Shown here: positions 1 through 5,846 of the stretch, piece after piece
How the letters are laid out: each line of letters starts with the position of its first letter
How positions within the stretch are numbered: the first letter of the stretch is position 1
DNA from: an uncultured Lachnospiraceae bacterium
GTDB taxonomy: Bacteria > Bacillota > Clostridia > Lachnospirales > Lachnospiraceae
NCBI GenBank assembly: GCA_902796375.1
Contig: CADBOW010000113.1
Location: 1 to 7,768 of the forward strand
Direction: 5' to 3'
DNA: 7,768 nucleotides
Notes under the pieces: generated by a model
Database searches by the model: none
What the model was told of the DNA's origin: nothing
What the model saw: the letters and a program-made list of their open reading frames with translations, nothing else
Position numbers and translations under genes: made by a program

Positions 1-3000
1 AGCACGTACTGCGTGTGCTGGATTCCGCTCGAATCAGTATAGGTGGTTTTTACCTTCCAACCGCTCTCTTCCGTATAGTTAAGGCGAGCGTCACAAGTGT
101 GTCCTGAGTAGGATGTCAGAATATCACTGGCATAGCCTTCCGAATCCATTTTGAAAATAGCGATCAGATGATCATCCGTCATTCTGGAAGCTACATTCGT
201 ATCATACAGGCCGTAATATGCGCCTGAAAATCCACTGGAAGATACTCCTTTCCTTCCGTTCTTCCAAATGGAGAAGTAATATTCATACCGGTCATTTATC
301 CAGGTATTCTTCTGATTCAGGGCATTACTTCTTGCTGCTTCCTCAGTTTTATATACGGATACGGGATAGTATCCAGAAGATCTCGGCTCATAGCGTTCAT
401 TTGTCCAGTTCTCCTGAACCTCCACCGTGGGGGCTTCAGTAAAGGAACCGACCTTATAGACAGCGATGCCGTCTGAACCGGTCTTCATAGCCTTCTTTGT
501 TTCTGTACCGTTCACCTTAACATCAAAGGTGACGTCCTTCATCACTTCATCATTTTCATTCTTCTTTCCGACACCAATGAAGTACTCCGCTTCACTTGTA
601 TACGGTACCTTCAAATAAGTTCCTGCCACAAAGTTCTGCCAGTTGGTATGTCCGGAATAGGCGTTCTGGTCCACTTCGGGAGTTCGATAGGGAACCCATA
701 CATAGGTCTGGCCGCCTTCTGTTGTCACCTTGTAATCGGCATATCCTCTTGTATTGTTTGTCGGGATTGGAAGCATGATCAGCTGCCCGTACGCACCACG
801 CGGGGACATATCCTTCGCTTCCGTACAGAATACGGAGAAGGAATACAGGTTACTGTAATCGCTCGTAACAACCCGATAGCCCTTGTTATACCAGTTCTCC
901 GTCCATCCGGTATAGGTATACTGATAATTCGAACTGGACCCGTATATCGCTATTTCAGAAGCTCCGTTTGCCGTTGAATCCGATTCATACAGATCTTTAA
1001 AAGCACCGGCCGGCAAACCGGCAACCGTATTGTTGATATTGAAATAGGTTCCGCAGCTTTTGGTGATCGCTGCATAGGTCGTTTCCGATGTACCAGCGCC
1101 TGACGGAAAGATACCTGAGGCCGCGTCGAATGTCCGGGAACCAAGATACGCCGTGGCGCTTGCTGCATTTCGATAGCCGGCAAAGCCATAGTACTTGGAT
1201 GTATTAGTTCCATTGACATAGATCGGAAATGCCAGATAACTGGGAACATTGATCTTATAGGTTGTTCCACCGATCGTCACGCTGATCGCCTTGGACTGTG
1301 CCGCACGAGAAACCGTGAAATCATCACTGTCATACATCAGCACATAATCATCCGTAGTCAGGTCCGTCCGGTCATAATTGATCAGAACGTTCGGGTAATC
1401 TGTTACCGCTTTATTCTCGTCCAGACTGCGCACATAGATGGCTGCGAACCTGGCTGCCGCTTCGGATGTGGACTCTCCGATCACTTCGTAGTCCACATTT
1501 GCTCCGTAATTGGAATCGGACTGCCGGTCACCCTTTTCATTAGCTGCGCCGATGATATATGCATCTTCCACACAACCGGGAATGAAATACTTTGCGTTGG
1601 AGCAATTATTTCCTGCAGCACCTACAACAGTCACTCCCTTGCTGATTGCCTCCTCGATGGCAAGCACAACAGCGGAATTGCTTTCCGAACTGTTTGCCGT
1701 AAGGGAAAGGCTGATCACATCCGCCTTTCGCTCCAGCGCATACTGAATCGCCGCATAGATATCGGAAGCCTGGCCCTTACCGGAAGCATCCATCGCCTTA
1801 ATGGAAATGACCTTTGCGCCCGGATACTCCTCACGAATGTATTCGTACATCTTTGTTCCGTGACCGTTGTCATCAGAGCCATCATCTCCCAGAACAGAGA
1901 CAGAATCGATAAGCCCGAAAGCATTGACGCCTGTATCAATCAGAGCGATGGTTCCTGCCGGTAGGACTCCTGCTGTGGAAAGATCGTTCAGATAGGACAC
2001 TGCGTAGTCTCCCTGGTTCAGATTTGAGAGATATGCACCTGACTGCTCATCCGCGCTGTTTTCATCATCTGAACGATCTGATTGATTCTGATCATTCTCG
2101 TTGAAAGAATCTTCGCTTTTCTGATCATTCTCGCCTTCCTTTTCATCGGAGATGTCTTTGCTCTCCTGCATAATCTCATCTTCTTCTTTGTTGGAAGGAT
2201 CAATGCTCTCCGACGCATCCACTTCTTCATTTTTGTCGGAAGAGTCCGCACTCTCCGAAGCATTTCTTTCTTCATTGCTGTTGGAAGAATCTGTGCTCTC
2301 CTGCACATCATCGGAATCAGCCACGCGGAATGTAATGTTGGCTGATACAAATTCTGCCAAACCATGGTAGTAGGTATAGGCGTTACGGGTTTCCTCTGTT
2401 GTTTCATACCGAGTAAGATAAACACCGTTGTATTCGGAAAGTACACAGGTATCCCAGGTAAAGATATCCGGATCTTCCGTTCCGATCAACAACTCGCAGG
2501 ATGAAAAATCTATTCCTGCCGTATATACTCCTTCAACCGGTTCGCTGAAGGACGGTTGTCTCTCTACCGGTTCCTCCTGATCAGCTGTTTCTGAGTCCTC
2601 TGTATCCTCGGAGGCTTCCGAATCCTCTGTTTCTTCGGATCCGTCCTCTTCTTTTCCTTCTGATCCACCATTTTCGTCTGAATCCTCACCTTCTTCATTT
2701 TCATCCGAATCATCTTCCGTATCATTCACATCATCAGATTCTGATCCATCTTCTTCAAGAGTTTCTGAGTCTGAAGCCTCCTCGCTCCCCGATACATCTT
2801 CATGCTCATCCTCCTGATCCAATGTGTTATTCTCATCCTGTGATTCTCCTTCTTCTTCCAATGAATCCATATCCGACGATTCCATCATGGATTCTTCCGT
2901 GGCTTGCCCTTCTTCGACCACTACATCATCAGGCAGGATATCCTGCAAATCATTCAGCGGTACCGAAGTAAGGAACAACGCACTCGCAAGTATTGTAGCA

Positions 3001-3017
3001 ATCAATCGTTTAAACAT
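1..3017 (-). CDS. Secreted subtilisin-family (S8) serine protease, very large, C-terminus beyond window
   Basis: One uninterrupted frame starts with ATG at 3017 and runs 1005 codons to the left edge without a stop. A GGAG sits about 8 bases before the ATG. Residues 1-20 look like a signal peptide (MFKR then a hydrophobic run), so the protein is probably exported. Residues about 33-149 and 233-326 are Asp/Glu/Ser/Asn-rich and probably disordered; a folded stretch (about 150-232) separates them. The S8 domain follows: catalytic Asp361 in ALIDTGVN, His386 in DNGHGTKM, oxyanion Asn470 in AAGNN, and nucleophile Ser518 in ESTSEAAA. Asp-His, His-Asn and Asn-Ser spacings (25, 84, 48) are each shorter than in subtilisin, and the usual GTSMAxP is altered to STSEAAA. 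Residues about 820-870 resemble an Ig-like or carboxypeptidase-regulatory fold (TGSDGIAVYKV). Trp/Tyr-rich repeats flank this part. It lies 21 bases after the radC-like gene, so it is probably co-transcribed. The S8 call is firm; substrate and anchoring are unknown. Confidence 0.9.
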   Translation of the reverse strand, partial: MFKRLIATILASALFLTSVPLNDLQDILPDDVVVEEGQATEESMMESSDMDSLEEEGESQDENNTLDQEDEHEDVSGSEEASDSETLEEDGSESDDVNDTEDDSDENEEGEDSDENGGSEGKEEDGSEETEDSEASEDTEDSETADQEEPVERQPSFSEPVEGVYTAGIDFSSCELLIGTEDPDIFTWDTCVLSEYNGVYLTRYETTEETRNAYTYYHGLAEFVSANITFRVADSDDVQESTDSSNSNEERNASESADSSDKNEEVDASESIDPSNKEEDEIMQESKDISDEKEGENDQKSEDSFNENDQNQSDRSDDENSADEQSGAYLSNLNQGDYAVSYLNDLSTAGVLPAGTIALIDTGVNAFGLIDSVSVLGDDGSDDNGHGTKMYEYIREEYPGAKVISIKAMDASGKGQASDIYAAIQYALERKADVISLSLTANSSESNSAVVLAIEEAISKGVTVVGAAGNNCSNAKYFIPGCVEDAYIIGAANEKGDRQSDSNYGANVDYEVIGESTSEAAARFAAIYVRSLDENKAVTDYPNVLINYDRTDLTTDDYVLMYDSDDFTVSRAAQSKAISVTIGGTTYKINVPSYLAFPIYVNGTNTSKYYGFAGYRNAASATAYLGSRTFDAASGIFPSGAGTSETTYAAITKSCGTYFNINNTVAGLPAGAFKDLYESDSTANGASEIAIYGSSSNYQYTYTGWTENWYNKGYRVVTSDYSNLYSFSVFCTEAKDMSPRGAYGQLIMLPIPTNNTRGYADYKVTTEGGQTYVWVPYRTPEVDQNAYSGHTNWQNFVAGTYLKVPYTSEAEYFIGVGKKNENDEVMKDVTFDVKVNGTETKKAMKTGSDGIAVYKVGSFTEAPTVEVQENWTNERYEPRSSGYYPVSVYKTEEAARSNALNQKNTWINDRYEYYFSIWKNGRKGVSSSGFSGAYYGLYDTNVASRMTDDHLIAIFKMDSEGYASDILTSYSGHTCDARLNYTEESGWKVKTTYTDSSGIQHTQYV
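2079..2303 (-). repeat. Five degenerate 45-bp tandem repeats inside the S8 protease gene
   Basis: Residues 239-313 of the protease divide into five 15-residue units, each beginning [Q/S]-[E/K]-[S/D]: QESTDSSNSNEERNA, SESADSSDKNEEVDA, SESIDPSNKEEDEIM, QESKDISDEKEGEND, and a more diverged fifth unit starting QKSEDSFNEN. At the DNA level the first four units share (C/T)(A/C)G GAG AG(C/T) near the start and TCC at codon 7. The units ended up in a single reading frame with no indel, so selection has kept the acidic character while the sequence drifted. The array sits just before the catalytic domain. Confidence 0.75.
2571..2921 (-). repeat. Low-complexity acidic tract 1 of the S8 protease
   Basis: These bases encode residues about 33-149 of the protease, composed almost wholly of Glu, Asp, Ser, Asn, Gly and Thr (for example EDGSEETEDSEASEDTEDSE). 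No regular period is clear by eye. It follows the signal peptide directly, so it would be the mature N-terminus: a probably disordered, strongly negative segment, perhaps a propeptide, spacer or metal-binding region. The function is not readable from sequence. Confidence 0.8.
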
Positions 3018-3038
3018 AAGCACGCTCCATTTCTATAT

Positions 3039-3932
3039 TCAAATTGTGATTTCTGATTGATATTCCTGTTCATTTCGGAGCAGTTCATCTTCATCCAAAA
3101 GACCATGTTGCCGAAAGGAATAAAATGTTTCGTCACCGACAATGATGTGATCCGCCAAATGGATGTCCATCATGGTATAAACCTTCTGTAAGCGACCTGT
3201 GATCTCCTTATCCCACTTTGATGGGGTTGGATCCCCGGATGTGTGGTTATGCAGGAGAATGACAGAGGCCGCATTGGAAAGTATGGTTGTTTTCAGCAGT
3301 TCCCGAGGACTTACTAGGGCATGCTCCATAGTTCCCACAGAACAAATGCTGACATTCAGCGGATGATGATCCATGGAACAGTTCACGATCGCAACCAGTT
3401 CCCGGTCATACTGTCGCATTTCCTCACCCAGGATCCGTACTGCTGCCTGCGGACTGGTGATCGGTCTATCGCTGTAGTAGGTTCTCTCCTTCACCAGCCG
3501 TATTCCTATCTGATCAAGTTGAAAAGGTCCTGTTTCCTGATTTCTTCGTTCTTCAGCCTGTTTTACATGTCTTTCGACCTGATCCGGGGTTACCTCAAAA
3601 TCATCCGAATATATTCCTTCCAGTGTTTCTGCGATCACATCCTGCGCCGGTGAACAGGAAAGGCGCAGCGCCTCCATCTCTTCCGGTGCATAGGACGGGT
3701 CCGCAAATAACAGGACATCCCCGAGATTCAGTCCTGTTTCAAAACCAAGCCGGATCTGCTTCATCTGATCTGCCGTAAAGACGGGGACCCCCGCCGGATA
3801 CCTTTCTGTTCTTTCTTCATCATTCAGTTCTGCCATCACGATTAGTTCCCCTATGGGAAGGCCATGATCGACCGCCGCACAGAGTTCCCTAGTCTGATCT
3901 TCGTCATAATATGATTCTCTACGATCCGCCAT
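3039..3932 (-). CDS. RadC-like JAB/JAMM-domain protein with N-terminal repeat module
   Basis: This 297-residue protein has a C-terminal RadC/JAB (MPN+) domain, about residues 140-282. The zinc-binding JAMM signature is intact: His228-Asn-His230 in LLHNHTSGDPTPS, with Ser238 and Asp241; Glu178 is the likely upstream acidic residue. RadC-family proteins are common on plasmids and conjugative elements; a repair role is doubtful and a metallo-hydrolase role is inferred from the motif. The first ~105 residues are not part of classical RadC. They contain copies of a Q-M-x-x-I-R-L-G-x-E-x-G-L type motif near residues 9, 52 and 81, the clearest being QMKQIRLGFETGL, a repeat I associate with clostridial mobile-element proteins. 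The ATG at 3932 has a strong AAGGAGGTG inside the end of the preceding gene, which it overlaps by 14 bases, suggesting translational coupling. Because of the added N-terminus I avoid the symbol radC. Confidence 0.9.
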   Translation of the reverse strand: MADRRESYYDEDQTRELCAAVDHGLPIGELIVMAELNDEERTERYPAGVPVFTADQMKQIRLGFETGLNLGDVLLFADPSYAPEEMEALRLSCSPAQDVIAETLEGIYSDDFEVTPDQVERHVKQAEERRNQETGPFQLDQIGIRLVKERTYYSDRPITSPQAAVRILGEEMRQYDRELVAIVNCSMDHHPLNVSICSVGTMEHALVSPRELLKTTILSNAASVILLHNHTSGDPTPSKWDKEITGRLQKVYTMMDIHLADHIIVGDETFYSFRQHGLLDEDELLRNEQEYQSEITI

Positions 3933-4254
3933 CCGGCACCTCCTTTTCAGGCTTAACCACGGGGATCCTGATATACTTTCCTTCCTTTCTCCCCTGTAAA
4001 ATCAGGGCCTTCCGGACCTCCCGTCTGAATTTCTCCATGCCGTTTTGAATCTCCGCAACAACCTCATAAGTAACAGCCATCAGGTAAAATCCTTTTCCCA
4101 TTACCCAATGGTCTGCTATCACATACAGCGGATCATATTCATACGGTATATCCTGCAACATTCCCTTCCAGAAATACTCCTCCCTGGAAGTTTTCGCTGC
4201 CAGAAGAACGGAAGGTACATTTTCATGTGTTTCCTTAATTTCCTTAACCGTCAT
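3919..4254 (-). CDS. Hypothetical 111-aa protein
   Basis: I do not recognise this family. The protein is 111 residues, soluble by composition, without a signal peptide, membrane segment or Cys motif. A middle part rich in aromatic residues (about 27-63, including YEYDPLYVIADHWVMGKGFYLM) is followed by a probable helix (about 65-90) and a basic tail ending in EVPDGGS. A GGAGGAAGGG precedes the ATG at 4254. Its end overlaps the RadC-like gene by 14 bases and carries that gene's ribosome binding site, so the two are very probably co-translated. It is the first gene of the second operon, lying only about 20 bases after a terminator T-tract. The good ribosome binding site, overlap and protein-like composition support it as real; the function is unknown. 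Confidence 0.8.
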   Translation of the reverse strand: MTVKEIKETHENVPSVLLAAKTSREEYFWKGMLQDIPYEYDPLYVIADHWVMGKGFYLMAVTYEVVAEIQNGMEKFRREVRKALILQGRKEGKYIRIPVVKPEKEVPDGGS

Positions 4255-4274
4255 TCAACCCTTCCTCCGAATCC

Positions 4275-4343
4275 AAAAAGAAAACCCCGCAGGTTAACTC
4301 ATGTCCCGGTCCTTTCATCCGGCATGTTGATCCCTGCGGGGGT
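4275..4343 (-). terminator. Intrinsic terminator between the parB operon and the radC-like operon
   Basis: On the minus strand, CCCCGCAGG (4341-4333) pairs perfectly with CCTGCGGGG (4293-4285) and is followed by TTTTCTTTTT (4284-4275). The 39-base interior can fold further: AACATG and CCGG on one side face CCGG, CAT and GTT on the other, giving an extended, interrupted hairpin. It lies 20 bases after the DUF5688-like stop codon, so it can end the first operon. It also lies only 6 bases before the ribosome binding site of the next gene, which makes a regulated, read-through role possible. Confidence 0.85.
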
Positions 4344-4349
4344 ATTCAC
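4299..4349 (-). CDS. Possible 16-codon leader ORF overlapping the terminator (speculative)
   Basis: A short frame starts with GTG at 4349 (or an internal ATG at 4325 preceded by CAGGG) and would encode a peptide beginning MNTPAGINMPDERTG, stopping at TGA 4301-4299. It passes through the 5' arm of the terminator stem and stops 6 bases before the 3' arm, the position where a translating or stalled ribosome would block hairpin formation. The ribosome binding site for the GTG is weak. The frame is also continuous with an alternative frame of the upstream gene, so chance is a real alternative. Confidence 0.25.
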   Translation of the reverse strand: MNTPAGINMPDERTGT

Positions 4350-4362
4350 CTCATGTCTTCTT

Positions 4363-5268
4363 TTATCCAAGCTCCATTCTTTTCTCAGCAGTCTTTTCGT
4401 ACCCCACCGTTCTGACTTCTCCTCCATTGGATTCATACACATGATCAGAGAGGAAATCCTCCGGTTCCAGTACATTGCTGTTGACATCATGCACCATCTC
4501 ATGCAGATAATCCGTACTGTCTAAAATATCCTTTGGAAGAAGGAGTACTTCATGGACGGAAGACGGGATAATGTAATAATCGCCTTCCATCTGCTTCAGG
4601 ACACCCGGAGCACCGAAAAGCGAGGCTCCTGCCGCCCCTGCGCCGGCTTCCTTATCAACGGTTACAAAGAATGGGCTGTCAAACATCTCTGCCTCTGCAC
4701 CTATTAAACCTGCAAGCACTTCACTCAGGGGAACAATCTCCACACGCCTTTCTGTATTCCTCTGCGCCGCCGAATGAAGCTCATCCAGTGTAATATCCAG
4801 TCCTGCGATCTGATCCTTGTTTAATGTCGTAACTCCCGACCGGCCACAGACCTGGACATCGACACATGGGTAAAGCGCGATATCCTCCGCTCCCTGTGCA
4901 GGAAATGTCGGTACATTTTCAAAGCGCCGTTGATTCATAGAGGCATTCGCCATCCGAAAGTACACATGATCCAGAACAAACTCCCTGTCGAAGGCAGGCA
5001 CAGCACTATCCTGAATCGGCTCATCCTGAACCCTTTTCACAACAGTGCTGGCGATTTCCTCGACTGATCTGCCACCCTCATACTCCGCGTACAGATTTTC
5101 CGCATAAATAACGACCCCGATATTGGTTCCTTCCTTCGTGATACTAAGAGCTGTGTAAGGCCTGTCGTTTGCCTTGATCACTTCCTTTGTCTGTAGCATA
5201 TAGTCGGAAGGAAGCTGATCCTGCAGTTCTGCGGAAATGGCGTCCGTAAACTCTTCCCTACTCATCAT
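4363..5268 (-). CDS. DUF5688-like protein
   Basis: This 301-residue cytoplasmic protein matches, from memory, the pattern of DUF5688, a family of unknown function frequent in clostridial mobile elements. The N-terminal part (about 1-80) has the REEFTDAISAELQDQLP start, a V-I-K-A-N-D segment, and IYAENLYAEYEGGRSVEEIAS. The C-terminal part has LLLPKDILD, HEMVHDVNSNVLEPEDFLSDHVYE in the form typical of the family (about residues 245-279). The middle contains a Gly/Ala-rich stretch (EAGAGAAGASLFGAPG). No catalytic motif is evident and there is no signal peptide. Two ATG codons lie in tandem at 5268 and 5265; GGAGGG precedes them at a suitable distance, so either may be used. It overlaps the 41-aa gene upstream by 11 bases and is the last gene before a terminator. 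Family assignment is fairly sure; function is unknown. Confidence 0.85.
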   Translation of the reverse strand: MMSREEFTDAISAELQDQLPSDYMLQTKEVIKANDRPYTALSITKEGTNIGVVIYAENLYAEYEGGRSVEEIASTVVKRVQDEPIQDSAVPAFDREFVLDHVYFRMANASMNQRRFENVPTFPAQGAEDIALYPCVDVQVCGRSGVTTLNKDQIAGLDITLDELHSAAQRNTERRVEIVPLSEVLAGLIGAEAEMFDSPFFVTVDKEAGAGAAGASLFGAPGVLKQMEGDYYIIPSSVHEVLLLPKDILDSTDYLHEMVHDVNSNVLEPEDFLSDHVYESNGGEVRTVGYEKTAEKRMELG

Positions 5269-5383
5269 GACTGCTTCCCTCCTTTTCTTTCCTGAACCGA
5301 TCCAGATACTCCTTCAGCAACATATCCTCCGTTTTTTCCTCTGGGATGATCTCCACCAGCATCCCGTTTACCAGATAATCCAT
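5258..5383 (-). CDS. Small 41-aa hypothetical protein
   Basis: This short gene starts at ATG 5383, after AAGGGAG at about 7 bases, and encodes 41 residues: a hydrophobic beginning (MDYLVNGMLVEIIPEEKTED) followed by a charged helix (LLKEYLDRFRKEKEG). A longer frame exists upstream to 5536, but it runs antiparallel to nothing useful and lies inside ssb in another frame, so the ATG at 5383 with its own ribosome binding site is the better start. It begins 13 bases after the ssb stop and overlaps the DUF5688-like start by 11 bases. Its tight fit between two real genes is the main support. I do not recognise the family; it may be a small accessory partner of one of its neighbours. Confidence 0.7.
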   Translation of the reverse strand: MDYLVNGMLVEIIPEEKTEDMLLKEYLDRFRKEKEGSSHDE

Positions 5384-5396
5384 TTTCGTCTCCCTT

Positions 5397-5840
5397 CTAG
5401 AAATAATCCTGTTCATCGTATTCATACATATCTTCCGATACACTCCCTGCCCGTTCAGGCAGTTCATGACTGTTTTCCGGGATGTCCGGTTCCCCTGTTC
5501 TTGCAGATTCCGGAATATCCGGAGAGTCCTGTTCATACACCTGCAGATTCGGGTTATTCAGTTTCTCACCATGTCTTGACGTATAGGTATTGGACTTAAT
5601 TACTCCCCGTACAGTGACCGACGAGCCCTGGTGCAAATACTCCTTTGCATACTTTGCATTCTGCCCAAATACATCAATATCAAAAAGATACTCCTGAACG
5701 GTGCCGTCTCTGTTCTTCTGTGTATTCACGATGGTATAGCAGGCCTGATTGTACTGCCCGTCACCATTCCTCCTGTCCCGACGTTGGAAATATGGCTCCT
5801 TTGTCAGTTTTCCCGAAATACAGAAAAAGTTAATTCCCAA
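5397..5840 (-). CDS. ssb: Single-stranded DNA-binding protein (SSB), mobile-element type
   Basis: The protein has 147 residues. Residues 1-103 form an OB-fold of the SSB family: NFFCISGKLTKEPYF at the start, YTIVNTQKNRDG and EYLFDIDVFGQNAKYAKEYL in the core, then GSSVTVRGVIKSNTY. Residues 104-147 are a flexible acidic tail with PDIPE twice (about 108-112 and 118-122), ending DMYEYDEQDYF, which keeps the acidic character and final Phe of the partner-binding SSB tip (DDDIPF in E. coli). It would coat single-stranded DNA during replication or transfer of the element. The start is TTG at 5840: GGAGG lies 9 bases upstream, inside the last codons of parB, and no other Met occurs until residue 138. 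It sits 6 bases after parB and in the same frame, so it is probably coupled to parB translation. Confidence 0.92.
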   Translation of the reverse strand: MGINFFCISGKLTKEPYFQRRDRRNGDGQYNQACYTIVNTQKNRDGTVQEYLFDIDVFGQNAKYAKEYLHQGSSVTVRGVIKSNTYTSRHGEKLNNPNLQVYEQDSPDIPESARTGEPDIPENSHELPERAGSVSEDMYEYDEQDYF

Positions 5841-5846
5841 GTGATA

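Noticed and set aside
950..1270. 106-aa minus-strand frame
   Set aside because: It lies wholly within the protease gene in another frame and has no recognisable domain; the protease frame has clear catalytic motifs on the same strand.
2079..2303. CRISPR-like array suggested by regular 45-bp spacing
   Set aside because: The units are degenerate, coding, in frame and lack identical repeats with unique spacers.
2018..2446. 142-aa minus-strand frame rich in Lys, Arg and Met
   Set aside because: It is an out-of-frame reading of the acidic 45-bp repeats of the S8 protease; GAA/GAT codons read in another frame give Lys/Met/Arg. It has no ribosome binding site.
4045..4524. 159-aa plus-strand frame across the second leader
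   Set aside because: It is antisense to the 111-aa gene and the end of the DUF5688-like gene, crosses the terminator, and has low-quality composition and no ribosome binding site.
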